From Azospirillum fermentarium (GTDB lineage Bacteria > Pseudomonadota > Alphaproteobacteria > Azospirillales > Azospirillaceae), in assembly GCF_025961205.1 (NCBI RefSeq), contig NZ_JAOQNH010000001.1, positions 1,698,001-1,762,000 on the forward strand: a DNA stretch of 64,000 nt, read 5' to 3'. Below are positions 19,414 through 27,288 of the stretch, in pieces (the stretch's first letter is position 1; each line of letters begins with the position of its first letter). Both the position numbers and the translations under genes were made by a program. A model generated the notes under the pieces. The model did not search any database, had not been told where the DNA came from, and worked only from the letters and a program-made list of their open reading frames with translations.

Positions 19414-19899
19414 ATGGACGTTACCCAGACCCTCCGCACCATGAGAGAGCGGGCCGGTTATTCCTTGGATTCGTTTGCCAAGGATATGGGGTATCGCGGG
19501 GCATCGAGCATTCAGCGTTATGAGGATCCACGGGAATACACCGACTGCCTTCCCTATAAATTCGTCAAGAAGGCACTTCCTCTCCTTGTGAAGCGCGGGA
19601 TTCCGGAGGCGGAGGTTCTGGCCCTTGCCGGACCGCTGGCCCGCACGGACGTGGACGGCGGCGGAGCGAAGAACCTTGACGACATTCCGGTGGGGCGGAT
19701 CAGGATCTTCGTCGAGGCGCTTGCCGAATTCTGCAACGACAAGGCGCTGGTCCTGTCACCACGGGACCAGGGTGACATCGTCGCCCGCATCTGCCGGTGG
19801 TACGAAGAGGAGGTAGCGGCCGGGCGGGAGGTTCCGTATCCATCCGTGGCTGAGGCGAAGCGCTTCATCCCCCTTTTGCTTGGCCCTCGCCTGTTCTGA
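19414..19899 (+). CDS. XRE/phage-repressor-type helix-turn-helix regulator
   Basis: 161 residues, started at the ATG behind a perfect AAGGAGAGAGCG ribosome site; the open frame runs 90 bases further upstream through the promoter-like region. The N-terminal MDVTQTLRTMRERAGYSLDSFAKDMGY and SSIQRYEDP fit the Cro/CI fold, with recognition helix near residues 24-36. There is no peptidase domain, so it is not LexA-like. The C-terminal half is unrecognised. Located right after tRNA-Pro, consistent with a remnant of a mobile element. Confidence 0.75.
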   Translation: MDVTQTLRTMRERAGYSLDSFAKDMGYRGASSIQRYEDPREYTDCLPYKFVKKALPLLVKRGIPEAEVLALAGPLARTDVDGGGAKNLDDIPVGRIRIFVEALAEFCNDKALVLSPRDQGDIVARICRWYEEEVAAGREVPYPSVAEAKRFIPLLLGPRLF

Positions 19900-19980
19900 C
19901 GCCACTTTCTCCCCAAGCTCGGCAAGCGCGTCGAGCCGGTCGAGTTGGGTTTCGGAAGCGTCTTCGGAATTTTGCGCCAT
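19756..19980 (-). CDS. Possible small protein overlapping the XRE gene 3' end
   Basis: 74 residues from the ATG at 19980; the segment SETQLDRLDALAELGEKVASEQARAKQKGDEA is amphipathic and helical. It overlaps the XRE gene by 144 bases on the opposite strand. The only support is the operator-like palindrome (20006-20017) directly upstream, matching the one before the XRE gene. No homology recognised; it may equally be a shadow of the XRE frame. Confidence 0.3.
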   Translation of the reverse strand: MAQNSEDASETQLDRLDALAELGEKVASEQARAKQKGDEALRLSHGWIRNLPPGRYLLFVPPADAGDDVTLVPW

Positions 19981-20005
19981 ACCCGTCGCTCTCGGCACAC
20001 CTTTT

Positions 20006-20034
20006 TACGTTTGCGTATCGTCTGTCTGCGTAAA
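20006..20034. promoter_or_regulatory. Second operator-like palindrome pair
   Basis: TACGTTTGCGTA at 20006-20017 is a TACG-N4-CGTA palindrome, and TTTACG (20004) is mirrored by CGTAAA (20029-20034). Its half-sites equal those of the element in front of the XRE gene. No gene starts immediately to its right, so if functional it serves a leftward transcript. Confidence 0.35.
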
Positions 20035-20096
20035 GATCGGCGGGGTTTGCGCGGCGGGCAAGGGGCGGAGCGCCTCTTGCCCGCCGCTGCCCGGAA

Positions 20097-20522
20097 TCAG
20101 GCGGCCAGACGCATGATCATGCAGATCGCAGCGGTCATAGCACCGTGGGGAGCGCTTTCATCCCGCACCAGATCCAGGCCGAAATGAGACTTGGCGAGAT
20201 TAACGGTTTCGTTCCAGGCGGCACTGAATTCTGACGTGCCAAAGGCATCGGCATTGTGGTGTAGGAAGGAGCCGAAAGCAGTATTGCAGAATGCCTCATA
20301 GTCTACTGTGCGGACGATAAATTCATGCCAAGCATCGTCCATCAAATTCCAAGCAGCCAGAGTCTTGTCAGGGTACATAGCGCACAGTGTCATAAAAGCT
20401 TGCAGATGAGTTGTAGCGGCACGAGCTTTTTCTGGCGCTTTTCCACGCTTGAGCAGAGCATTTTCTATTTGCGAAAAATCATAATTCTGAACGAAAATAG
20501 TATTCCCCAATTTACTCTCCAT
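20097..20522 (-). CDS. WH-motif protein, resembling GRDP-like (glycine-rich-domain) family
   Basis: 141 residues. The central pattern DDAWHEFIVRTVDYEAFCNTAFGSFLHHNADAFG (shown as separate cues: DAWHEFI, T-x2-Y, FC, FG, LHH) resembles the WH-x-H motif of bacterial proteins related to the plant glycine-rich-domain family. Histidines and cysteine could bind metal; no activity is known. It overlaps the LuxR-type gene upstream by 11 bases and so is probably cotranscribed. Base composition is visibly more AT-rich than the flanking genes. Confidence 0.65.
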   Translation of the reverse strand: MESKLGNTIFVQNYDFSQIENALLKRGKAPEKARAATTHLQAFMTLCAMYPDKTLAAWNLMDDAWHEFIVRTVDYEAFCNTAFGSFLHHNADAFGTSEFSAAWNETVNLAKSHFGLDLVRDESAPHGAMTAAICMIMRLAA

Positions 20523-21576
20523 TGCGGTTGGTTGATGTTAATCCGCCGACCAATAAAGCAGCTTTTGTAACAAGGGCTGATAGATCATGCTGGCGGGTTA
20601 CGCCCATTTCTCGTTTGGCTGCTGCTAAATGCGTGCGTATGGTGTGGATGCTGCGACCAGTATTTTCTGCAATATCGTCTGGTGTCTTCCCTTCCGCAAT
20701 CCGTGCTGCTACAAATGCTTCTGAAGGTGATAAGCAAAATGCGTCACTTAGCAACATTTCTAGCTCTTCGGCATCTTCCTGAGAAACAACTGCTATGATT
20801 ACTGCTGGATCGGTGGGCCCCGCCCCCATCAAGGCAGCAAGCGTATAGCCTCCTTCAGAGAGAGGGAGAGGTAGAAGTGCCGTATTTCTTTTTCCAAGAG
20901 AAATTTCAGAAATCAAAAATCTTAATTTTCTAGTGATATCATTTTTTATCGATTCAATTTTGTCATCATTATCGATCTTTAATATTTGGCCTCGACATAA
21001 TATTCGCATCATGGATAGAGTGCTGTCTAGAAGTAACCCTGTGTGATCAACGATACATATAGCAATTCCTGCATTATCAAGGAAAGAGGTTAAACGACAT
21101 ATTGCCTGCTCTCTCGCTAAGTATTGGCGAATCTCACTTGGCTTTGTCTCGGGCGTAATCGTGAAGGCTGCTGATCCACTGGCATTTACAGGAAACCAAA
21201 GCTGTGCATTCCAATGACAATCGATGCCAACGTGATGACGATCATACGTAATGCCTGTGGAGCCATAATTTCGGCAGAACCTATGGCTTTTGGTGTAAGC
21301 GCGATATTCCTTTGCAAATGCGAGAAACCATGCTGGGTCTTTTAAGATTGCAGGGTCTGTGTTTTTCTTTTTACTGATACCATCCCAGTAACAATCATCA
21401 AATGTAACAATATTATCCCAATCAACAGAATACAAAGACATACCTTTTTGATTTACCCCAACAATGACATTATCCTTATAAATAAAAGCAGCTCCGGACG
21501 CCATATCGGCAATTTCTACTAATTTCCAGAGAGAATCAGGGGTATCAGAGTTTGTGTTTCGCCAAGCATTCTTCAT
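20512..21576 (-). CDS. LuxR-type regulator with PAS-like N-terminal sensor
   Basis: 354 residues from the ATG at 21576, which has AAGG upstream; an earlier ATG at 21633 is possible. The C terminus is a GerE/LuxR helix-turn-helix (LSPSEAFVAARIAEGKTPDDIAENTGRSIHTIRTHL, given by its ends LSPSEAFV and HTIRTHL). The N-terminal half has a PAS-like look (SGAAFIYKDNVIVGVNQKGMSLY) but no acyl-homoserine-lactone signature is evident. AT-rich codon choice contrasts with surrounding genes, suggesting horizontal acquisition. It is the first gene of a two-gene leftward unit. Confidence 0.8.
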   Translation of the reverse strand: MKNAWRNTNSDTPDSLWKLVEIADMASGAAFIYKDNVIVGVNQKGMSLYSVDWDNIVTFDDCYWDGISKKKNTDPAILKDPAWFLAFAKEYRAYTKSHRFCRNYGSTGITYDRHHVGIDCHWNAQLWFPVNASGSAAFTITPETKPSEIRQYLAREQAICRLTSFLDNAGIAICIVDHTGLLLDSTLSMMRILCRGQILKIDNDDKIESIKNDITRKLRFLISEISLGKRNTALLPLPLSEGGYTLAALMGAGPTDPAVIIAVVSQEDAEELEMLLSDAFCLSPSEAFVAARIAEGKTPDDIAENTGRSIHTIRTHLAAAKREMGVTRQHDLSALVTKAALLVGGLTSTNRNGE

Positions 21577-22073
21577 CGTGAGCCTTAAGATTGTGCCTGA
21601 TAGGAACCTTACACCATTAAAACATGGAGTCATAATTAAATTTGGTGATAGTACAATTAATACATTTGTATTTGTTTAATAGAGGCTATGCATTCATACG
21701 AATTCTCTAGCAGTTTTTGCATTTGATATTATTCATTAGCGACATCGTTATTTTCGCTTCGTTTACGCTCTGATTAAGAAGTTAGTGTGCAATGAAACTC
21801 ATGCGCTAACAGGCTACGGAAAAGGCCAAATTGGCATCTGAGCATCCCATATATTGAGGTAATCGGGGCGCATCAGCCACAACATGCGGAACCTATTTGG
21901 CCAAATTCAGAGTTTTTCCGCAGCCTGCTAAAACCGTTTGGCGGTGTGATCGTTTAGGATAGTAATGTTATAATTCTGTGTTTCTTAAGAGATCTCCCCC
22001 CTCCCCATGTGACAGCCTCCCTGTTTCCACTATGGTAGCGTCCGATTTGGAACCGAGCGGGGGAGGGCGTGTC
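21577..22073. other. AT-rich intergenic region with inverted repeat
   Basis: No convincing gene in these 497 bases. The left part is very AT-rich and should hold the promoter of the LuxR-type gene. The centre contains an inverted repeat (21807-21931, listed separately). The right end has a GGGGAGGG ribosome site for the methyltransferase. An open frame from 21978 reads into that gene but lacks a ribosome site. Confidence 0.6.
21807..21931. repeat. Imperfect inverted repeat, possible MITE or IS-end remnant
   Basis: TAACAGGCTACGGAAAA at 21807-21823 is mirrored by TTTTTCCGCAGCCTGCTA at 21914-21931, and inner GGCCAAATTGG faces TTTGGCCAAATT. The arms differ at a few positions, enclose about 60 unrelated bases and hold no frame. 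The look is of a degraded non-autonomous element in the AT-rich patch. Confidence 0.55.
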
Positions 22074-23600
22074 ATGGGCTGGGCGGACGGGTATGTGATG
22101 GATACCCTGTGTTCACCGGGATTCTATCGGGAAACCGCGCCGGCCTATCTTCGCTATGCCGCCCTGCTGGGAGGCTTTGCGGTGGAGGAGCCGCGGCAGG
22201 GGCTGGAGCTGGGGTGCGGCATCGGTTTCAACGTCGCGCTGCTGGCCGCGGCCAATCCGGGGTGCGATTGGGTGGGGGTGGATTTCAACCCCGGGCATAT
22301 CGCCGCCGCCGCCGCCTTCCAGCGCGAGGCCGGGCTGACCAATCTGCGCTACGACGATGCCTCCTTCGCCGCGTGGGCAGGGGAGGAGCGGGGGAGCTTC
22401 GGCGCCGTCCTGCTCCATGGGATCTATTCGTGGATCGACGCGGCCACCGCCGCCGATGTGCGGCGTATCCTGGGGCGGTCGCTGGCGGTGGGCGGGGTGG
22501 CGTACCTGTCCTACAACACCCCGCCGGGGTGGGCGGCGGTGGCGCCGCTGCGCCGGCTGCTGCTGGAACACGCCCGCCGTCACCCCGGCACGGCGGGGGA
22601 GCGGGTGCAGGGTGGCATTGCCTTCGCCCAGACCCTGGCCTCCGCCGCGGCTTCCGGGCCGGCGGGCGGGTACTTCGCCGCCAACCCCGCCGCCGCGGCG
22701 CGGCTGGCCGAACTGGCGGAACAGGATCCGCGCTATCTCGCCCATGAATATCTCAACGATTCCTGGCGCCTGCTCGATCATGCGGAGGTGGCGGGGGAGA
22801 TGGCGGCGGCCCGGCTGACCTATCTGGGGCTGGCCGATCCCACCGACCCGTTCCCCGCCCTGACCGTGCCGGAGGGCGCGCGGGCGCTCTTTGCCGGCAG
22901 CCCCGACCGGGTGATGGCGGAAACCGTGCGGGATTACGCGGTGGGGCGCGCCTTCCGCCGCGATCTTTATGGGCGCGGGGCGGTGGCGCTGACCGCGGCG
23001 GAGCGGGAGGAGCGGCTGATGGCCGCTCCCCTGGCCACCCTGACCTATCCCGAGGATCTCCAGACCGTCACCCGCACCGGCATGGGCATGGTGGAGGCCG
23101 ACCCGGCCATCGCCCGCCCCCTGGTGGCCCGGCTGTGGCAGGAGGGGCCGCAACCCCTGTCGGCTCTGGCCCGGCGGGAGTGGCCGATGCCGGACCTGCT
23201 GCACACGGTGGCGCTGCTGGTGCTGGGGGGGCAGATCCACCCCGCCGGCCCGGTGGACGCCGCCGCCCGCGCGGTGGCCCGCCGCTTCAACGCCGTGGTG
23301 TGTGCCAAGACCCGCCGGGGCGGGACCATGGGGTTCCTGGCCGCCCCCGGCATCGGCAGCGGGATCGCCGCCGGGGTGATGGAACAGGTGCTCTACACCG
23401 CCATGCTGGCCGCTCCGGAAGCGGGTGCGGAGGATTTGGCCGCGGCGGTTCTGCCCCATCTGGAGGCGCTGGGCCGTCCGCTTCTGCGTGACGGCCAGCC
23501 CATCGCCGGCCCCGCCGCCGCGCGGGAGGAACTGGCGGCCCGGCTGCGGCGCCACCGGGAACGGCGGGTGCCGGTATGGCGCGCGCTGGGGGTTTTGTGA
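22074..23600 (+). CDS. Class I SAM methyltransferase with regulatory domain
   Basis: 508 residues from the ATG at 22074. The N-terminal domain carries SAM motif I LELGCGIGFNVALLAAANP, then GVDFNPGHI for the ribose-binding acidic residue. The first residues GYVMDTLCSPGFYRETAPAYLRY match methyltransferases that have an additional C-terminal regulatory domain (MethyTransf_Reg type), and the remaining about 300 residues fit that length. Substrate unknown. Flanking genes give no clue; it sits at the end of the AT-rich patch but returns to high GC. Confidence 0.85.
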   Translation: MGWADGYVMDTLCSPGFYRETAPAYLRYAALLGGFAVEEPRQGLELGCGIGFNVALLAAANPGCDWVGVDFNPGHIAAAAAFQREAGLTNLRYDDASFAAWAGEERGSFGAVLLHGIYSWIDAATAADVRRILGRSLAVGGVAYLSYNTPPGWAAVAPLRRLLLEHARRHPGTAGERVQGGIAFAQTLASAAASGPAGGYFAANPAAAARLAELAEQDPRYLAHEYLNDSWRLLDHAEVAGEMAAARLTYLGLADPTDPFPALTVPEGARALFAGSPDRVMAETVRDYAVGRAFRRDLYGRGAVALTAAEREERLMAAPLATLTYPEDLQTVTRTGMGMVEADPAIARPLVARLWQEGPQPLSALARREWPMPDLLHTVALLVLGGQIHPAGPVDAAARAVARRFNAVVCAKTRRGGTMGFLAAPGIGSGIAAGVMEQVLYTAMLAAPEAGAEDLAAAVLPHLEALGRPLLRDGQPIAGPAAAREELAARLRRHRERRVPVWRALGVL

Positions 23601-23760
23601 CCCCTTTTCGAGAGAACAGCCGCGCCGTCCGGTGGCCTCCTATGACCAACGGGAAGTTGCCGGCCCTCCATCTTTGCGACAGATCTTTCCCGCTCGTCCG
23701 GTGCGCGTGCGCACCCTTCCATGCCGCTCAGCGTTCATGCCGCTCAATGGGACATGTGTC

Positions 23761-23955
23761 ATGAAGAACGGGATGCCGGAAAAAGACCTGATCCTCGATG
23801 CCTATGCTCAGGCCCTGCTGGCCGCGAAATCCAAGGGGATGGACGGCGACCGGGCCAAGACCGCCGCCCGCAACGCCGCGGCCCGGGCGGTGAGCAAGGC
23901 CATCCAACGCCCCATCACCCCCGATTACGTGGCCGAGATCGTCGCCCGGTTCTGA
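23761..23955 (+). CDS. Small conserved-looking hypothetical protein
   Basis: 64 residues, MKNGMPEKDLILDAYAQALL onward, helical and alanine-rich, with two basic clusters (KTAARNAAARAVSKAIQRP) that could bind nucleic acid or membrane. No family recognised. It converges on the 149-residue gene to its right and overlaps its end by 31 bases. GTG/ATG choice is clear: the ATG at 23761 begins the plausible protein. Confidence 0.5.
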   Translation: MKNGMPEKDLILDAYAQALLAAKSKGMDGDRAKTAARNAAARAVSKAIQRPITPDYVAEIVARF

Positions 23956-24374
23956 CGGGTTTCCAGCCACGCCCGGCACGCCCGATAGGGATCCGGCACG
24001 CCGTTCAGGTCCAGCACATCCCCCGGCGGTGCCGTCCACGCGGCGGCCCCGCGGGTGCGGGCCAGCGCGTCCAGGGCCTGGACGGCGGCGGGATGGCCGG
24101 TGACGATCACCGCGCGCAGAAGCGGGGCCGTGGCGGCTTCGGCCAGAACCGCCTGGGCGTCTCCGGTCCGGTCGGCGCAATCCACGGCGATGCCGGCAAC
24201 CGCCCGCGGGGCCGCCGCCGCCGCCGTGGCCGCCATGGCCAGGAACCAGCCGGCCCCCCCATGGGCGGCCGCGGCGGGGGCGCTCAGCAGCAGCACCGCG
24301 GTGCCGGCATCCGCCGCGGCGCGCACGGCCGCCGCCGCCTCGTCCGGGCCGTGGACGCGCACGGCGGGGATCAC
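23925..24374 (-). CDS. Unknown protein, last gene of leftward four-gene operon
   Basis: 149 residues, GTG start in a GTGA overlap with the preceding gene. Alternating hydrophobic strands and helices (AVLLLSAPAAA, AVAGIAVDCADRTG, LLRAVIVTGHPAAVQALDAL) suggest a small alpha/beta barrel or Rossmann-type fold, but the length is short for a barrel. No catalytic motif recognised. Translational coupling to three other unknown genes suggests a shared pathway. Confidence 0.65.
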   Translation of the reverse strand: MIPAVRVHGPDEAAAAVRAAADAGTAVLLLSAPAAAAHGGAGWFLAMAATAAAAAPRAVAGIAVDCADRTGDAQAVLAEAATAPLLRAVIVTGHPAAVQALDALARTRGAAAWTAPPGDVLDLNGVPDPYRACRAWLETRQNRATISAT

Positions 24375-24745
24375 GGCTCCGTCCCCGCGGCCGGCTGGCG
24401 CCCCAGCCCGTGGCGGAACGGCTGCTGTGCGTCGTGCAGCACCAGCGTCAATTGGCCGTCCACCACGATGAGCTGCTTTTTCATCTGGCTGGACAGCGGC
24501 ACCTTCCGCTCCATCAGATAGCGCATGGCCATGGCCGCCAATTCGGCCTCGGCGACGGCAACGCTGGTTTCGGTCCCATGATCGTCGCGGATGACGAACC
24601 GGGCTCTGACCGACGTATCGTCCTCGGTCAGGTGGATGCGGGCCACCTGCCCGGCGGGCAGGGGCTGGCGGCGGAAGCGGTAAAACTCCACCAGGGCCTG
24701 AAACAGCTCCATATCGTCCAGGACGATGCAGCGGACTTCATGCAT
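24371..24745 (-). CDS. Unknown protein in leftward operon
   Basis: 124 residues. Predicted mostly beta strands with one helix (VAEAELAAMAMRYLMERKVPLS); begins MHEVRCIVLDDMELFQALVEF. No known domain, no membrane segment or signal. It overlaps the upstream membrane-protein gene by eight bases and the downstream gene by four, so the four genes are very likely one transcript. Confidence 0.65.
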   Translation of the reverse strand: MHEVRCIVLDDMELFQALVEFYRFRRQPLPAGQVARIHLTEDDTSVRARFVIRDDHGTETSVAVAEAELAAMAMRYLMERKVPLSSQMKKQLIVVDGQLTLVLHDAQQPFRHGLGRQPAAGTEP

Positions 24746-25409
24746 GGGGGCGGCTCTCTTCGGAGGGCGAGTCGGCATCGCCGGCCAGGGGCGGGCCGTC
24801 CGGTCTGGGCAGGCGGGCGGCGCGGGGCACCGCCGGCCCCGGTTCCATGGGCGATGCCAGCGGCGCCGGGCCGTCGCCGGTGCCGCCGGGCTTGCCGTTG
24901 AACAGAGCGCAGGGGAAGGGCTGCCCCACCTCGAACCCATAGGATTTGGGGTAGCGCTGGATCAGGCGGTCCTGCGCCTCCCGCCGGTTGGTGGCGACCA
25001 CCAGATAGCGGCGGGTGCCGCCCCACACCGGGGCCATGCGGTGGGAATGATTGGCTTCGCCCGCCGTGTGGGTCACCGGCATCTCCCAGATGGTGCCGGG
25101 GCGGGGATCCAGGCGGTCGAACACGTAATAGCGCTCCGCCGGGGTGTTCCTGGCGGCGGCGAGCTGGCGTTCGGCGGCGGCCAGCGCCGTCTGCACCTCG
25201 CCCAGCCGGGTGTCGAGGCCGTTCAGTTTTTCCTGAGCTTCGTACAGGGTCTGGGTGATGCCCTCCACCTCCGTTCCGATGGTGGAGAGGGCTTTTTCCT
25301 CCGCTTCCATGGCGCGGCGGGCGGCGGCGGCCCGGCGCAGCCCCAGCCGGGTCAGGATCGCGCTGAAGACGATCAGCGATACCGCACCGTACAGAAGAAG
25401 GGCGATCAT
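24738..25409 (-). CDS. Single-pass membrane coiled-coil protein B
   Basis: 223 residues: an N-terminal membrane helix (IALLLYGAVSLIVFSAIL), a basic RRAAAARR stop-transfer, a coiled coil about residues 30-85, a mixed domain about 90-175 containing VWGGTRRYLVVATNRREAQDRLI, and a proline-rich tail. The architecture parallels the gene directly upstream (start 25975), with a similar W-containing C-terminal domain. Probably anchored in the inner membrane with the domain in the cytoplasm by the positive-inside rule. Function unknown. Confidence 0.7.
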   Translation of the reverse strand: MIALLLYGAVSLIVFSAILTRLGLRRAAAARRAMEAEEKALSTIGTEVEGITQTLYEAQEKLNGLDTRLGEVQTALAAAERQLAAARNTPAERYYVFDRLDPRPGTIWEMPVTHTAGEANHSHRMAPVWGGTRRYLVVATNRREAQDRLIQRYPKSYGFEVGQPFPCALFNGKPGGTGDGPAPLASPMEPGPAVPRAARLPRPDGPPLAGDADSPSEESRPHA

Positions 25410-25975
25410 GCCACGGCCCGTGCGGCGCCATCCGGTGACGGGGGGGCGGGCATGGCTTCGGCCCGGCGGGGCCGCGCCGGCTCGATCCCCTTGCGCACGT
25501 CGAAGGCGCGGGACACGGTGGCAAAGGCCGCGTCGGCGTTGGCCGCCCAGATGTGGGCCATGTTGTTGTGCTGCCAGATGTCACGGGAAAACGGCAGCGC
25601 CTGGTTGCCGCGGCGGGCGTCGGCGCGGACCTGCAGCGGGCTGAGGAACAGCCCGGCCCCGGCGTCGGGTTCGCCCAGTTCGTGGACCATTTCGATCCGC
25701 TCGCTCAGCAGCGTCTGGGTCAGGGCCAGCACCTTCTGGCGGTCGGCGACGGCGGTGTCGATGGCCGCCTGCCGCTCCCTGGCGTCACGCTGGAGGGAGT
25801 CCAGGCGCTGGCGCAGGCGGGTGAGGTTGGCGGCCCGGCTGTCCTTTTCCCGGCTCAGGATATAGCGCTGGCGCGCGACGGAGGCCATGCGCAGGCTTTC
25901 CACCACCACGGACAGTCCCAGCGCCGCGGCGCTCAGAACAACCAGAACGGTTGAAAACACTTCCAGGTTGGTCAT
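25406..25975 (-). CDS. Single-pass membrane coiled-coil protein A
   Basis: 189 residues from the ATG at 25975; an earlier ATG at 26074 adds a non-hydrophobic leader. An N-terminal membrane helix (VFSTVLVVLSAAALGLSVVV) is followed by a coiled coil (RLRQRLDSLQRDARERQAAID) and a C-terminal domain containing RDIWQHNNMAHIWAANADAAF. Same layout as the next gene, joined to it by ATGA, suggesting a heteromeric membrane pair. First gene of the leftward operon; divergent from the two-gene rightward unit at 26182. Confidence 0.7.
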   Translation of the reverse strand: MTNLEVFSTVLVVLSAAALGLSVVVESLRMASVARQRYILSREKDSRAANLTRLRQRLDSLQRDARERQAAIDTAVADRQKVLALTQTLLSERIEMVHELGEPDAGAGLFLSPLQVRADARRGNQALPFSRDIWQHNNMAHIWAANADAAFATVSRAFDVRKGIEPARPRRAEAMPAPPSPDGAARAVA

Positions 25976-26181
25976 CGCACCGCTTTCCGCCGCATGCGGG
26001 GGTACAGGCATGCTGCCGGTGGATACCCCCCTTGCCTTGATGTTTATCTTCACCGGGTCTATAAATGACGTCAAGCGTGTGTTGCCATATCTTTATCCGC
26101 AACGCTGCCCACCACTCCTTCACTCTGCAAGCATAGTTATCGAGCTCAGATAACGCGGGTGCTTTTTCCGAAAGAACCGTC

Positions 26182-27288
26182 ATGGCTGTTGGCGCTGTCC
26201 TGGAAGATTATAGGCCGGCAACCTTTTTGGAACGGGGGGTCGCCGTCCCTTTTACCACGCCGCTTCTGGCGTGCGCCCGCGTTCGTCCCAGCCATCGGCA
26301 GAAATTGGAATTCGTGATTGCCAACCCATCGGGTGGCATTGGCTTTTACGTCATGGGATGGGATGGGCTGGCGTCGCTGACCCGCATCACGGTCCATGAC
26401 CGCCTGCTGTACGAGGCGGTCCTGAAGGAGCCGCTGCTGTCGCCGGGCACCATCCGGGCCGCCGGGCGCAAGGTGGCGCTGAGCGGCGTCGCCGGGCGCC
26501 CCGCCGCCAAGGCCGCCCACGCCGCCGAGGCGCAGGAGGCGGACGACCGGCTGATCGCCAATTTTCTCTTGATCGTGCGGCTGCTCAATCAGGGCGGGAT
26601 GGGCCAGATCGACTGGCGCCGCTTCAACCCGTCGGATTCCGACCTGCGCGCCAAGACCCGCAAGCTCATCGAGCGGATGGAGCCGACCCTGGGGGCCGGT
26701 GCCGAGACGATCTTTTCCTGGCTGGAGGAGCTGAGCGCCATCGTGGCCCCGGTGGGGTTCCGCACCCGCGATTACCCGTCGCGGATGCAGGTGCTTCAGG
26801 CATCGCTGGAAAAGCTTCACGGCGGGCTTCTGGCCTTCGGCAATTCCGAGGTGACGGAGGCGGGGCAGATCGCCCTGTTCGCCGCGGAGGTGGCGAAGCT
26901 GACCCTGGATCTCGGTGCCGCCACCCTGCTGAACTGCTACGGCGAGTTGGACAATCTGGTCCGCCTGCTGCAAAGCTGGGGCGGCAACCGCGAACGGCTG
27001 CTGATGCTGTTCGGACGGCCCGACTGGCTCTTGGACGGGTGGCAGTCCATCTGCGCCCTGTGGGACAGCGCCCCCAGCCGCGATGCCCAGCGCGAGGTGC
27101 TGCACGACATCGGCCGCATGGTGCCGGTGATGCCCAAGGAGGTGTCGGAATGGGTGGACGGCGGGGTTCCCGTCGAACGCACCTGGAACCAGCGGCGCTG
27201 GGTGAAGGCCAACGTCGATTGGCGCGGCGGCACCCACCTGCTCGACCGCACCGCCCGGAACGAGGCGTTGAGGGCGGTGGCCGCATGA
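26182..27288 (+). CDS. Unknown soluble protein 1 of divergent pair
   Basis: 368 residues, no signal or membrane segment. Predicted alpha/beta N-terminal part (KLEFVIANPSGGIGFYVMGWDGLASL), then a largely helical remainder (LIANFLLIVRLLNQGG, LTLDLGAATLLNCYGELDNLVRLLQSW). No recognised family or catalytic motif. It shares a 206-base promoter region with the leftward membrane-protein operon and is coupled by ATGA to the next gene. Confidence 0.7.
   Translation: MAVGAVLEDYRPATFLERGVAVPFTTPLLACARVRPSHRQKLEFVIANPSGGIGFYVMGWDGLASLTRITVHDRLLYEAVLKEPLLSPGTIRAAGRKVALSGVAGRPAAKAAHAAEAQEADDRLIANFLLIVRLLNQGGMGQIDWRRFNPSDSDLRAKTRKLIERMEPTLGAGAETIFSWLEELSAIVAPVGFRTRDYPSRMQVLQASLEKLHGGLLAFGNSEVTEAGQIALFAAEVAKLTLDLGAATLLNCYGELDNLVRLLQSWGGNRERLLMLFGRPDWLLDGWQSICALWDSAPSRDAQREVLHDIGRMVPVMPKEVSEWVDGGVPVERTWNQRRWVKANVDWRGGTHLLDRTARNEALRAVAA

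Noticed and set aside
18891..22073. A complete integrative element at tRNA-Pro
   Set aside because: No integrase, no repeated tRNA 3' end and no mobility gene seen; only an AT-rich patch remains.
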